Of a stretch of 64,000 bases of DNA, positions 35,065-45,600 are shown piece by piece. Position numbers and translations under genes: made by a program. This DNA comes from an uncultured Lachnospiraceae bacterium. Lineage in GTDB: Bacteria > Bacillota > Clostridia > Lachnospirales > Lachnospiraceae. The DNA lies in the NCBI GenBank assembly GCA_902789665.1, contig CADAOY010000001.1, positions 62,001 through 126,000 on the forward strand, given 5' to 3'. The notes under the pieces are model-generated. The model did no database searches. It saw only the letters and a list, made by a program, of their open reading frames with translations, and was not told where the DNA came from. Numbering within the stretch: position 1 is the first letter of the stretch; every line of letters begins with the position of its first letter.

Positions 35065-35505
35065 ATGAAAGACTTGAAAACCAAAACAATTATAAGGGCG
35101 CTGGTTGGTGCCATACTTGGCGTAGCAATATGCTTTTTTATGGCCGGAATTGGTGGAGGATTGGGTAAACTGGCATCTAACCCATTGGAATTAATAAGGC
35201 AGATAATAGGGTCATCGCTGCTTGGTATTGTCAGCATGGGCGGAATGACTATTTATGAAATAGAGAACTGGGGACTGCTTAGAATGACCTGCACTCATTT
35301 CATTTTATCGTTATCGGCCTTTTTATTATGCAATTCGCTGCTTGGATGGTTTGAGAAGGATATTATTCTGATAGTTCTGGTGGCCTGGATTATTACATAC
35401 TTTTTGATTTGGCTTTTCCAGTGGCTTCACTGCAAGAGTGAAATTAAAAAAATGAACAGTGACCTGGAGAAAATGCAGCGTAAAGAGGAGGATCATCATG
35501 AGTAA
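35065..35505 (+). CDS. DUF3021 membrane protein
   Basis: A 146-residue protein with four hydrophobic segments (about 11-33, 48-62, 74-95, 105-122) and a Lys/Glu-rich cytoplasmic C-terminus. The size, topology and the LytTR gene that overlaps its end by 8 bases fit the DUF3021-LytTR pair, in which the membrane protein modulates the DNA-binding partner. Start follows AGGGGAGGG. Confidence 0.88.
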   Translation: MKDLKTKTIIRALVGAILGVAICFFMAGIGGGLGKLASNPLELIRQIIGSSLLGIVSMGGMTIYEIENWGLLRMTCTHFILSLSAFLLCNSLLGWFEKDIILIVLVAWIITYFLIWLFQWLHCKSEIKKMNSDLEKMQRKEEDHHE

Positions 35506-35968
35506 AATGGTTGATATTGAAGTGATCCTCGATGAGAAATACGTTGATCCCAAAGTAACAATTTACGCAAAAGAGAGAACCGAACAGGTAGACAATATTA
35601 TAGAGGCTATTGAAAATGTTTCGGGCGCGGATTTTCCACTGGTTCCAGGTATTAATGGTAAGAATATGGAACTTCTGTCACAGCGTGACATTGTGAGAAT
35701 CTATACAAGCGGAAGAAAGCTGATTATTCAGACTGATGATAATTCTTACTTTTCGGCCAAAACTCTGTCAAATCTTGAAACTATTTTGAATAATGACAGA
35801 TTTATCAGAATTTCACAGTCAGAGATTATAAATATCCGTAAGGTGAAAAAGTTTGATATCAGTTATTCGGGAACCATTGGGGTTATTTTTGAAAATGGTG
35901 ACAGAACATGGGCGTCAAGAAGCCGTGTAAAGGATATTAAGGCGATACTGAAAAAATACAGCGAGTAA
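35498..35968 (+). CDS. LytTR-family DNA-binding protein without receiver domain
   Basis: Residues about 60-155 form a LytTR domain (IVRIYTSGRKLIIQTDDNSYFSAKTLSNLETIL in parts, RFIRISQSEIINIRKVKKF, ASRSRVKDIKAILKKY). The N-terminus (VDIEVILDEKYVDPKVTIYAKERTEQVDNII, given as one region of 31 residues) is the usual short domain of stand-alone LytTR proteins paired with DUF3021. No phospho-acceptor domain. I take ATG 35498, which follows AGAGGAGG. Only 13 bases separate it from the response regulator gene, so it may lead or join the phosphorelay operon. Confidence 0.9.
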   Translation: MSKMVDIEVILDEKYVDPKVTIYAKERTEQVDNIIEAIENVSGADFPLVPGINGKNMELLSQRDIVRIYTSGRKLIIQTDDNSYFSAKTLSNLETILNNDRFIRISQSEIINIRKVKKFDISYSGTIGVIFENGDRTWASRSRVKDIKAILKKYSE

Positions 35969-35981
35969 TCCGGAGATAAAT

Positions 35982-36791
35982 ATGAATTTTAAAGTATTGG
36001 TTACAGGAAAAAACAGAAGAATTGCTAGAGATGTATGCGAGCATCTTGAGAAGGACAGAGGCTACGAGATTATAAAATGTAATCCAAGTATGGATGCGCT
36101 TTTTGATCTGGTTCCCGTGGAAATGCCTAATGTGGTAATTATCTGTCTAGGGGATGAAACTTATGAAACAGTGAAAGTTTATGATGTACTCAAAGACTGT
36201 GTAAGAGGCCAGTGGCTGCAGGTTCTGGTAATTGCAAGTGATGACGACAGAAGAGTTTTTATGAATAATACAAAACTTCAGAAGATGTTATTCATGCCGC
36301 GTCCACTGTCCCTTATGGCTCTCTATACAAAATTAATTGAGATTGAGCATGAGGCTGAAGAGAAGGCTGTTAAGGCAAAGTCGATTTTTACTGAGTTTGT
36401 TAATGAAGAAGAGATTGAGAAGGAAAGAAGAAAGAGGGTTCTTATTGTAGATGATGATGCTGGTCAGCTTATGCAGATGAAAGAGCATCTGTCAGAATTC
36501 TATGATGCGACTGCAGTAAGAAGCGGAAGTGCAGCACTTAAGTTTTTGGAAAAACATCAGGTGGATATTATTCTTCTTGATTATATAATGCCTGAGATGG
36601 ACGGACCTGCGACTTTGATAAAGATAAGAGAAAGAAAAGAGTGTGTGAGCACGCCGGTGATTTTTCTAACGGGTGTTTCTGAACGAGAAACCGTGCTTAA
36701 AACATTACTTGAACTTAAGCCGCAGGGATATGTGGTTAAGCCTGTCAAAAAGTCAGAAATTGTTGCAAAGATAATTGATGTTCTTGGTTAG
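35982..36791 (+). CDS. Response regulator with a degenerate N-terminal and an intact C-terminal receiver
   Basis: Residues 1-120 look like a receiver domain that has lost its phospho-Asp (VVIICLGDETYETV in place of the usual DxxMP). Residues about 152-269 are a normal receiver: RVLIVDDDAGQ, phospho-acceptor Asp200 in IILLDYIMPEMDG, FLTG and the switch Lys in YVVKPVKK. There is no DNA-binding or enzymatic output domain. It is probably an intermediate or protein-interaction regulator in the phosphorelay with the Hpt protein and hybrid kinase that follow. The Hpt gene starts 12 bases downstream. Confidence 0.88.
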   Translation: MNFKVLVTGKNRRIARDVCEHLEKDRGYEIIKCNPSMDALFDLVPVEMPNVVIICLGDETYETVKVYDVLKDCVRGQWLQVLVIASDDDRRVFMNNTKLQKMLFMPRPLSLMALYTKLIEIEHEAEEKAVKAKSIFTEFVNEEEIEKERRKRVLIVDDDAGQLMQMKEHLSEFYDATAVRSGSAALKFLEKHQVDIILLDYIMPEMDGPATLIKIRERKECVSTPVIFLTGVSERETVLKTLLELKPQGYVVKPVKKSEIVAKIIDVLG

Positions 36792-36803
36792 AAGGAGGGG
36801 AAT

Positions 36804-37406
36804 ATGGCTTTTGATGTTGAACTGCTTTTGCCAATAGGAATTGATGTAAAAACCGGTTTGGAATATACAGGTGGACGGGATAAGTTTATATCTGCCATGC
36901 AGCGTTATTATAAGGCGTCTGCGGGGAACAAGGCGAAGATAAAAGAATATCTGGATAAGGGCGATATGGAGAATTTATCCATTGTTGTGCATTCCCTTAA
37001 AAGCAATTCCAGAATGATTGGTGCAACTTCTCTTGGCGCTCAGTTTGAAATTTTGGAAAATGCCAGCCGAAAAGGTGACACAGCAACTGTAAAAGAAAAA
37101 ATGGGTGATGCTCTTAAAGAATATGAGACTATTCTTATTGCGCTTGCGCCACTTGGTGAGATGGATGATTTGAAGGCTGATGGGGAACTTAACGCCGAGG
37201 AAGCGAAAGAGGTGCTTGAGAATCTTTTGAATGCGCTGGATGAATTCGATGATGATAATTCTATAGAGTATGCGAGAAAACTGATGGGATATCCTTTTAG
37301 AGTCACGCAGAAAAACAGGCTGAAGGAAGCGATAGATTTAATCAGTGATTTCATGTATGAAGAGGCAATAGAAATCATAAAAGAGATAAGTACGGAAATA
37401 GTGTAA
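36804..37406 (+). CDS. Hpt-domain phosphotransfer protein
   Basis: An Hpt four-helix bundle occupies residues about 15-115, with the phospho-accepting His63 in IVVHSLKSNSRMIGA. The remaining part (about 120-200) is an acidic helical region of unknown role. It would shuttle phosphoryl groups between the receiver of the hybrid kinase (38695) and the response regulator upstream. Start follows AAGGAGGGG. Confidence 0.9.
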   Translation: MAFDVELLLPIGIDVKTGLEYTGGRDKFISAMQRYYKASAGNKAKIKEYLDKGDMENLSIVVHSLKSNSRMIGATSLGAQFEILENASRKGDTATVKEKMGDALKEYETILIALAPLGEMDDLKADGELNAEEAKEVLENLLNALDEFDDDNSIEYARKLMGYPFRVTQKNRLKEAIDLISDFMYEEAIEIIKEISTEIV

Positions 37407-37420
37407 GTGTAGGAGGAAAT

Positions 37421-38683
37421 ATGAAGAAAAGAGTATTGGGAATTCTTCTATGCGCCGTTATGATTGCAGGGCTGACAGCCTGTAACGGTGGAACGGTGGA
37501 AGAAGTGGAAAAACTTCCAGATGTTGAAGAAGTGGAAAATGAAAATGTGGTTTCAACCACGGATGGTGCTGACGACTTCAGAATAGGAATTGTAACGGGT
37601 TCATTTTCTCAGTCCGAAGATGACAGAAGAGGAGCACAGGATTTCCTGGAGAAGTATGGGGAAGATAAAGTTACTCTCGCAATTTATCCTGATAATTTCA
37701 CTGATGAATATGATGTAACCGTTCAGACAATAGTTGGTCTTTCTGAAGATCCGAAGATTAAAGCCATTGTTGTTAACCAGGCAGTAGATGGAACTACAGA
37801 TGCATTCAGACAGATTAAGGAAACAAGACCTGACATTATATGTATTGCAGGTGAAGCATATGAAGATTTCGAAGATATAGCTTCGGTGGCTGACCTGGTT
37901 GTTAACTGTGATTTTGTCAGCCGTGGTTATCTTATGGTAAGAAGTGCGCATGAACTTGGGTGCGATACATTCGTGCATATTTCTTTTGAAAGGCATTTGT
38001 CTTATGAAACTGTAGCGAGAGAAGTTGCAGTTATGAAAGCAGCCTGTGAAGAATTCGGAATGACATTTGCTCAGGAAGAAGCACCTGATCCAACTACTGA
38101 GGTTGGTGTGCCGGGAGCGCAGGCTTATATCGAAGAGCATGTTGAAGAGTGGGTTAATAAGTATGGACAGAATGCGGCATACTTCTGCACTAATGATGCG
38201 CATACGGAACCGTTGATTGCGGGGCTGATGGAATACGGCGGGTATTTTATTGAAGCGGATTTACCTTCACCGGTTTTGGGATATCCAGGTGCGCTTGATA
38301 TTGATTTCACCGACAGCACTGCGAGCCCTGAAGAAAAATTAAGAATCGTGGAAGAGGCAGTGGTTGAGCATGGTGGAGCCGGAAGATTCGGAACCTGGAC
38401 ATCTTCCTACGGATGCACGGTTTCAGCAGGACTTGCTGAGCATGCAAGAAATGTCATTCTGGGTGAAAGTTCGATTAATGATATTGAAGATCTGGCTAAA
38501 GCTTTTGCGGTATTCTCGCCAGATGCTGAATGGAACGGCTCAACATATATTGATGTTGATACAGGAATTAAAGCAAACAATATTATTCTGATTTATCAGG
38601 ATACATATATAATGGGTAATCCGGGACGCTATATGGGTGCAACCAAGATACAGGTGCCGGAGCAGTATTTTACGATTAAGTAA
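37421..38683 (+). CDS. DUF3798 substrate-binding lipoprotein
   Basis: Signal peptide with lipobox GLTAC (Cys21), then an acidic linker and a periplasmic-binding-protein-like domain (about 50-420) that begins FRIGIVTGSFSQSEDD. DUF3798 proteins resemble BMP/sugar-binding proteins. There is no permease or ATPase gene next to it. It lies between the Hpt gene (14 bases) and the hybrid kinase gene (11 bases), so it more likely delivers a ligand signal to the kinase than feeds a transporter. Start follows TAGGAGG. Confidence 0.85.
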   Translation: MKKRVLGILLCAVMIAGLTACNGGTVEEVEKLPDVEEVENENVVSTTDGADDFRIGIVTGSFSQSEDDRRGAQDFLEKYGEDKVTLAIYPDNFTDEYDVTVQTIVGLSEDPKIKAIVVNQAVDGTTDAFRQIKETRPDIICIAGEAYEDFEDIASVADLVVNCDFVSRGYLMVRSAHELGCDTFVHISFERHLSYETVAREVAVMKAACEEFGMTFAQEEAPDPTTEVGVPGAQAYIEEHVEEWVNKYGQNAAYFCTNDAHTEPLIAGLMEYGGYFIEADLPSPVLGYPGALDIDFTDSTASPEEKLRIVEEAVVEHGGAGRFGTWTSSYGCTVSAGLAEHARNVILGESSINDIEDLAKAFAVFSPDAEWNGSTYIDVDTGIKANNIILIYQDTYIMGNPGRYMGATKIQVPEQYFTIK

Positions 38684-38694
38684 TGGAAGTTTAG

Positions 38695-41085
38695 ATGGGC
38701 AGCAAAAAAGGAAATAAAATTAAAAACAGTAAACACAGAATGCTGATACCACTTATCCTGGTATCAGTATTCATCATTGTTATGGTGGTATATACTTCAA
38801 GGCTGGTTTATAATGTGGCGATTCTTAATTCCACTTCAGTTATTGAAGACAGGGTTACCAACGTTGCAATCTTAGTGGACAACCGTATTAATACCGCAGA
38901 AAATGTACTTCAGATTACATCGGATTCGGTTCAGCACATGATGATTAGCGGCAGTACGCCATCACGTATTCATGAGTTTTTGGTGCAGGAAAGTGTTAAT
39001 GCCCAGGAGCAGTTTGGCGACGATTATAATGGTCTCTATGGCTATGTCATGAGCCGTTATATTGACGGACTTAACTGGCAGCCACCGGAAGATTACGATC
39101 CAAAGACTCGTGACTGGTATATCATCGCAAGACAGAATGATGGTAATGTGGCTCTGGTTCCGCCATATGTGGACGCAGATACAGGTGAGGTAATTATATC
39201 GGTTTGCCGTATGCTGCCGGACCGTCAGAATATCATTTCGCTTGATCTTAAACTTAATGGGATTCAGGAACTGATGGAAGAGTTAAGTTTTAATGACAAA
39301 GGCTATGGCTTCATTGTGGATGAAAATGGTTTCTTTGTATCTCATAAAGATGAGAGTAAAAAGGGCACAAATATTTCAGATATTCCGGGAGGTGAAGGCC
39401 TATTTGAAAGCTTAAAGAGCGGAGAGTCCAAATTCTCATATGATTTTGACGGGGACAGAAGTACTATATTCGCCGACCAAATATCCAACGGCTGGTATGT
39501 GGTTATGGTGGTGGAGAATAGAGAACTCTATCAGGATGTAATAAGACAGATTGTCATGAATATCTTAATCTGCTCTGTTATATTCATTATGATTGCGATT
39601 CTTTATTATGTAAGTTATCGAAATGACAAAATCCATAATAAGGAAATGGAAGAAATAAAAATCGAGGAGAAGAGACAGGAGTACGAGAAGAAGGCTCTCG
39701 AACTTGAAAAAGAAGCCGCCAATCAGGCCAACCAGGCCAAGAGTAATTTCCTTGCCAACATGTCTCACGAAATCAGAACTCCAATGAATGCCATTATCGG
39801 TATGGATGAAATGATTCTTAGAGAATCCAAAGATGCGAAGATTCGTAAGTATGCCAGCAACATTGAAAGCGCCGGCAAGACGCTGCTTTCCATTATCAAT
39901 GACATTCTCGACCTTAGCAAAATCGAAGCCGGAAGGATGGAACTTGTACCTGTAGAGTATGATTTTGCATCAGTGCTTAATGATATAGTAAATATGACGA
40001 TGAGTAAGGCCAGGGACAAGGGACTTTATTATGAACTTAATGTAGATCCGGATATTCCTTCGGTATTGTTTGGCGATGAAATCAGAATAAGACAGATTAT
40101 TCTCAATATTACAAATAATGCAATTAAATATACAGCCCAGGGTGGTGTCACAATTAATGTGGCATATCTTACCAATGAGAAGAAACTGCAGGTTAAAGTT
40201 AAGGATACTGGTATGGGTATTAAGGAAGAGGATATGGAGAAACTTTTCTCATCCTTCCAGAGACTTGATGAAACAAAGAACCGTAAAGTTGAGGGCACAG
40301 GACTTGGGCTTAATATTACCAAGGAACTTGCAGAAATGATGGGCGGTGGAATTACGGTTGAAAGTAAATATGGTGAAGGCTCCACCTTCATCGCTGAGAT
40401 GGTTCAAAAAGTAATTGACCAAACACCGATAGGTAACTATGTAGACAGACTTGCAGATGCTGAGGCGCAAAAAGAAGTTTATAAGCCAAAACTCATTGCA
40501 CCTAATGCCAGGGTTCTTATTGTGGATGATAATGATATGAACTTAGAGGTTGTGTCCGGTCTTCTTGATAAGACCAGAATCAGAATTACTACTGCAACCT
40601 CGGGACCTGAGTGTATTGAGGCTCTTAAACATGCAAGATTCGATGTTATCCTGCTTGATCAGATGATGCCTGGAATGTCAGGAACCCAGACCCTGGAAAT
40701 CATTAAGTCCAAACATCTGGCAGATAATACGCCGATAGTTATTCTGACTGCAGATGCCATTGCAGGTGCCAGGGAGAATTATATTAGGGAAGGCTTTACG
40801 GATTATCTTTCCAAGCCGGTAATGTATGATGAACTGGAGGCGATTTTGCTAAAGTATATAGGTGCGTCGCTTTTGGTTAGTGAAGATGGAGATTCTGCTT
40901 CTGAGGCGGAAATTGAAAAGAAGCTTGTACTGGTAATTAACGACTCTTCAGAAAAATTAAAGGAACTTAAAGAAGTTCTTGCAGGAAGATATAAAGGAGT
41001 TTTTGTTAAGGACGAAGCATCAGCTCAGAAGTTCCTTAAGAATCATAAAGTGGAATATATTATAAGAGGCGGCGAAAGTCTCTAA
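38695..41085 (+). CDS. Hybrid sensor histidine kinase with dCache sensor and receiver
   Basis: Membrane segments at about 17-38 and 285-305 flank an extracytoplasmic Cache-type domain ([31 protein letters not shown], in one region). A coiled coil (about 315-345) leads to HisKA with His358 in [15 protein letters not shown], HATPase with the N box ([10 protein letters not shown]), DTGMGI and GTGLGLNI, and a receiver domain with Asp655 in [13 protein letters not shown] partial second receiver-like stretch (about 740-796) has no phospho-Asp. It autophosphorylates and passes the signal to the Hpt and response regulator encoded upstream. The start ATG has a modest site (GGAAG). It closes the operon. 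Confidence 0.93.
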   Translation: MGSKKGNKIKNSKHRMLIPLILVSVFIIVMVVYTSRLVYNVAILNSTSVIEDRVTNVAILVDNRINTAENVLQITSDSVQHMMISGSTPSRIHEFLVQESVNAQEQFGDDYNGLYGYVMSRYIDGLNWQPPEDYDPKTRDWYIIARQNDGNVALVPPYVDADTGEVIISVCRMLPDRQNIISLDLKLNGIQELMEELSFNDKGYGFIVDENGFFVSHKDESKKGTNISDIPGGEGLFESLKSGESKFSYDFDGDRSTIFADQISNGWYVVMVVENRELYQDVIRQIVMNILICSVIFIMIAILYYVSYRNDKIHNKEMEEIKIEEKRQEYEKKALELEKEAANQANQAKSNFLANMSHEIRTPMNAIIGMDEMILRESKDAKIRKYASNIESAGKTLLSIINDILDLSKIEAGRMELVPVEYDFASVLNDIVNMTMSKARDKGLYYELNVDPDIPSVLFGDEIRIRQIILNITNNAIKYTAQGGVTINVAYLTNEKKLQVKVKDTGMGIKEEDMEKLFSSFQRLDETKNRKVEGTGLGLNITKELAEMMGGGITVESKYGEGSTFIAEMVQKVIDQTPIGNYVDRLADAEAQKEVYKPKLIAPNARVLIVDDNDMNLEVVSGLLDKTRIRITTATSGPECIEALKHARFDVILLDQMMPGMSGTQTLEIIKSKHLADNTPIVILTADAIAGARENYIREGFTDYLSKPVMYDELEAILLKYIGASLLVSEDGDSASEAEIEKKLVLVINDSSEKLKELKEVLAGRYKGVFVKDEASAQKFLKNHKVEYIIRGGESL

Positions 41086-41191
41086 AAATGTTATTTTATG
41101 GCATGATAAAGTGATTGCATATTGGGATGGCCTAATGTAATAATAGAACCAGTAATGTAATATTATTTATTTGTAGAAAAGGGGTTATGTT

Positions 41192-41956
41192 ATGCTTAAT
41201 CTTGATATGAAGGGCAGAACGGTTCTTATTACGGGTGCTGCGGGGCAGCTTGGAAGAGTGATGGCTCTTAAGTTTGCAGAGTGTAATGCAGATGTAATTA
41301 TTCATTATCATTCTAATTCCGAGAAGGCAGCTGAGCTTGTTAAGACCATTGAGTCAATGGGAAGAAAGGCTTGTATGGTTCAGGCTGATATCACTAATGG
41401 TGAAAGCGTTGAGAAGATGAAAGAGAAGATTTCTTCTGAATTTACCATGCCTGATATCATTGTAGATAATGCGGTAATTCAGTATGAATGGAAGAATCTT
41501 CTTGAACAGGATATTAAGGATTATTACAGCCAGTTTGAATCCTGTGTTATGCAGACTGTATATATGGCGAAGGCTTTCCTTCCTCATATGAAAGAACAAA
41601 GGTGGGGAAGAGTTGTATGCATCAATACGGAATGCGCATATATGGCGGAGGAGCGTAACAGTGCCTACACTTCGGCAAAGCGAGGCCTGGATGGTATAGT
41701 CCGCGTACTTGCCAAGGAGGTTGGCGAGTATGGAATCACCGTTAATCAGGTGGCTCCGGGCTGGACTATAAGTGAGAAAGAGAGGCTTACGGGAGTAGAA
41801 TCTCATCCAGAGTATGAGGCTACGGTTCCACTTAGAAGGCGTGGTACGGATGAAGAAATAGCCCACATGGTTGTTTTCTTATCATCCGATCTGGCATCTT
41901 TTACAACAGGCGCTTATATACCTGTAAGTGGCGGAAGGGTTATGCCGGGAATCTAA
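41192..41956 (+). CDS. Short-chain dehydrogenase/reductase
   Basis: Classical SDR fold of 254 residues: cofactor motif TGAAGQLG at about 14-21, DNAVIQ (in place of NNAG), and the active pair Tyr-x-x-x-Lys in YTSAKRG. The position 13 residues before the Tyr, normally Ser, reads Thr (INTECAY), which is unusual. The end VSGGRVMPG fits the family. The closest known type is 3-oxoacyl-ACP reductase or sugar dehydrogenase, but the substrate cannot be told. Start follows AAAGGGG. It lies alone behind the kinase operon. Confidence 0.85.
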   Translation: MLNLDMKGRTVLITGAAGQLGRVMALKFAECNADVIIHYHSNSEKAAELVKTIESMGRKACMVQADITNGESVEKMKEKISSEFTMPDIIVDNAVIQYEWKNLLEQDIKDYYSQFESCVMQTVYMAKAFLPHMKEQRWGRVVCINTECAYMAEERNSAYTSAKRGLDGIVRVLAKEVGEYGITVNQVAPGWTISEKERLTGVESHPEYEATVPLRRRGTDEEIAHMVVFLSSDLASFTTGAYIPVSGGRVMPGI

Positions 41957-42036
41957 AATCTTTCTAAAAGAATTGCAATTTTGTGGAAATACATATTTTC
42001 TCCTGATATAATGAACAAAATTATGGAGGAACGAAT

Positions 42037-42309
42037 ATGGGTATTGCACCGATTAGCGGATTTGGCTACACACCATATGTATATAATACCAATACAGTCA
42101 GCAAGGCTTCGCTTGGATCAGTTAACAAGATCCCTGATGATGTATTATCATCCAAGGTTGGATATGAATCTTCTGAACAGGAGAATATTAATCCACTTAA
42201 GATGGGTGAGACCAAGAACCTTGGAGATGTTATTATGTCCCAGATGAGTATGGGATATCTTAATGCGGCAAGAGTGCTTAAGAGTCCGGAGGAGATGCTT
42301 GGGGAATAA
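42037..42309 (+). CDS. Small protein, unknown function (90 aa)
   Basis: A short protein starting GIAPISGFGYTPYVYNTNTVSKASLG and ending MSQMSMGYLNAARVLKSPEEML (parts). It lacks a signal peptide or membrane segment and is rich in Ser, Asn and Gly. I recall similar short proteins in Lachnospiraceae but know no function. It has a strong ribosome binding site (ATGGAGG), its own terminator downstream, and good codon use, which support a real gene. Confidence 0.65.
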   Translation: MGIAPISGFGYTPYVYNTNTVSKASLGSVNKIPDDVLSSKVGYESSEQENINPLKMGETKNLGDVIMSQMSMGYLNAARVLKSPEEMLGE

Positions 42310-42350
42310 GGGAATATAGTAGTTGGAAAATAAAGAATATGATAGTTTAT

Positions 42351-42388
42351 TGACACCGTTATACTATTTTGTAGCGGTGTCTTTTTTA
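42351..42388 (+). terminator. Rho-independent terminator
   Basis: GACACCG (42352-42358) pairs with CGGTGTC (42375-42381), followed by six T. Confidence 0.88.
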
Positions 42389-42419
42389 TTACAAAATAGT
42401 CGGGTTTCGTGATTTTGTG

Positions 42420-42449
42420 TTGACATAATTGTTTACATAAGTGTATGAT
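42420..42449 (+). promoter_or_regulatory. Vegetative-type promoter upstream of the surface protein
   Basis: TTGACA (42420-42425), 18 bases, TATGAT (42444-42449). It would give a leader of about 195 bases. Confidence 0.6.
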
Positions 42450-42507
42450 GTTAGTACTTATACTTGGCGAAATATTAATTTTTTCTAAAAAAAGTGAAAA
42501 ATAAGTA

Positions 42508-42535
42508 TAAAGTTCGCCTCTTAGTTAGCCGATAA
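42508..42535 (+). promoter_or_regulatory. Sigma-D/FliA (sigma-28)-type promoter of the giant surface protein
   Basis: TAAA (42508-42511), 16 bases, GCCGATAA (42528-42535) matches the motility sigma-factor consensus TAAA-N15-GCCGATAA with one extra base in the spacer. Transcription would begin near 42543, about 107 bases before the start codon. A small hairpin (CCCTT-N5-AAGGG, 42556-42570) lies in this leader. Confidence 0.7.
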
Positions 42536-42649
42536 AATCTATAAGGTTTACTATGCCCTTTTTATAAGGGTAGTTTGGTATAGGAATATAGATATTTACT
42601 GATAGATTTGTGTATTATTGTTGCTTTGTTTTATTGGAAGGAGAGAAAC

Positions 42650-45600
42650 ATGAACAAAGGATTGAAGAAGGTATTGTCTTACACATTGATCACCACAATG
42701 GTGGCTTCAATGGCGTTGACTGGTTTTGGTGGGGGTGCCAGGACTGTAAAGGCAGCAGGGGAAACTTATGACTCTGCCAGTTTGGTAAACTACAGCACAA
42801 TTTTAGGACGTGCTGTTGATTTTGGTATTCTTGCGGATACTTTGGCACAAACGGGCTCACATACAGAGACAAATATGGCAGTAAACTTATACATTGGTGG
42901 AAATCATGCAAATGACCCAGATCTTGCCGGGGAAGAACCACTTCCATTTATTATTGGCGGTATTCAATCAGGTTCAAATTTGAGTTTAAGAATTTCGGCT
43001 AATGAAAATCCGATGACTATTAATATCGAAACTAATGGATATGTAATTGATAATACAATTAAACATAGTTTCAACAAAGAAAATCTCTCTAATGATGAAA
43101 GGCAATATGGCTACATAGATTTAACGCAGGCTAATGCTGACGATAATCATAATGGCGGACATAAAGAAAATGTTCCTAATATTGATTATAATTTTGGTAA
43201 TTTTCATACTGTTTTTAAAAGATCTAGCAGCGCTGATATAAGTAATAATATTGGATTAATGATTGATCATATTTCGGATGAGTCTACATTGTTGGCCAAT
43301 GCAGGTACTAGTAGAGGACTAAGCATTGACCAGGGTACACAGGGTATTAATAATTATACTTTAGATTTGACTGATGCGAAATATGTTGGCAAAACTGTTT
43401 ATATTGACGTTGATAGAAATGGGGATTTATATAGAGCAATTAAATCGACAGGTGGTCTTAGAATAAATAAGGACACAAGCACGGTTGTTGTGTTTAATAT
43501 TAAAGGTACTGACCCTGTAATATTAAATAAGTTTTTTGTAAATTCCACTGACTCAACAACAGTAAATGCAGCAAAAGACAATACTGAAAGTGGTGATAAA
43601 AACTCTGCTGTTGACACGGAAATCTGTCAAAAAATAATATGGAATATACCAGATGCGAAAGATGTAACCTTAAATGCATCTGCGGGTCTGTTTTTAGTTC
43701 CGGATACATCGGCTGATGTTAAAATTAATGAGGGATCATCTGCGGGATGGATAGCAACTGGAGGTAAGGTTACAAATGTTAAGTCCGAGTTCCATTATAT
43801 ATATCGTGGAAGAAGTAAGACACTAAGTTCTAATGAAAATGGAGCTATGCATTTCGCGATGCATAAATCTATTTATAGTACAGTTGATAACAGTGGAGCA
43901 CCAGTAGAAAGAGATGATATTTCTGTTTCTTATAAAGAGTTTAAGTTTAAGATTTATGAAACAGATTCTAATTTTGATATCACAAATGCACCATTTCTTA
44001 CATTTGGCTCAGAGGATAAACCATTTGGCGATGAGGCAAATCCAACAACTTACTCAACACATAATGATGCTAATAGTAAGATCTTGTTTCCAGATATCAA
44101 AGTAAGTTTAGCAGATTTTACTGGAGACACTACCTCAATAACAAAATATTATGTGATTAAAGAAACAAATGATGTTGGAATTGATCCGTCTACTGGAATT
44201 GCAAATAATGATGGTAAAGTATGTATTAAACTGGTTGCTAATAAAGTAAATGAAAATGGTCAGGATGTTATTAAGTTTAATGTAACAAGCAAATATTATT
44301 TAACCGCAAACGATAATATTCCATGGAAAACTAATGGTGTTAAGGATGATAACACTGAACCTGGAATTAATATGACTGGTAATGAATTCTCGTTGGGTGG
44401 TTTTTATAATCAATATAAAGAAGGTGGAAACCTTAAGATTACAAAGGATGTAAGCGGGGATACCTATGCCGCAGATGAGAAAGATAAATTTAAAGTTACA
44501 GTTACAGCGAAAGATTCTTCCGGTAACGTTATAAGTGAAAAGGGCCCATACAATATAACCGGTGGTGCTTTTCAAAATAGTGACAAAGAAAATGAAGATG
44601 TATATACTTCCTTGACTTTTGATGCAGAAGGTAAAACTTCTTTCTATATTAGAAAAGGTGGAGAAGTAACTTTCAATAATCTTCCTGACGGTACCAAGGT
44701 TACAGTTGAAGAAACAGATTACCCTAGCACTTACGCACTGCAGACTGATTCCAGTGCGCTGACTGATATAATAATAGTATCCGGGGAAACTAAGACAATT
44801 GCATTAGATAATAAATATACGGCAGAAAAAGGTAATTTAACCATTACCAAAACTTATGTCGGTATTGAAGCATCACAAATACCAAATCCAGATAAGGTTT
44901 TATTAAAAGTTTCAGGCCCTGCTTGGCAAGATGCACAAAATTATTCTTGGTCAGGTATTTCGACTGATAATAATGCACTTACAAAGACAGTTACCATATC
45001 CAATATTCCTGTGGGTGAGTATCATGTATCGGAAGTTGTAGCAGATCAATGTATAAGCGGCTACGATATTAAGGTATCGGCGAAAGTTGGTAATGTTGCG
45101 AAAGCTCTCGATTCGAATCAGGGAGTTACTGTTAATGTAAACAAAGGTGCAACTTCCGATGTAGTATTTACCAATACTTACAAACAAACAAGCAGCGTTA
45201 CTGTAAAGAAAGTAGTGGAAGGATTAGACAGTTATGCTTCGCTTTCCAATGATTTTAAGATTAAAGCATCTTATACACCTTCTTTTGGATCAGTACCGAC
45301 AACGGTAAATCTTGTTATAGGTGGAGGAACAGGAACAGATATCAATGCAACCGGTTCCGGAACCTCGACCGATCCGTATGTTTGGACAATCCCGGGGGCT
45401 CCGGTTGGCGGAAAAGTTGATTTTGTAGAAGAAGGATATAATGTTGATAAGTTTGAAATCAGCACTATAAACGGTAAGACAAGTTCTGATAGTGATTTTG
45501 CAAAAGTGACATTAGATAGTGTTTTTGCAACATCAACAAACAATGTGATTACATACACCAACAAATATGAAAAAGAAAAAATTAATATTAGTTTAGTTAA

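Noticed and set aside
37421-38683. DUF3798 lipoprotein as part of an ABC importer
   Set aside because: No permease or ATPase genes are adjacent; the tight spacing with kinase and Hpt genes favours a sensory role.
42456-42649. Possible c-di-GMP or other riboswitch before the giant surface protein
   Set aside because: None of the conserved GEMM-I or c-di-GMP-II core sequences is visible, and a sigma-D promoter falls in the middle of the region.
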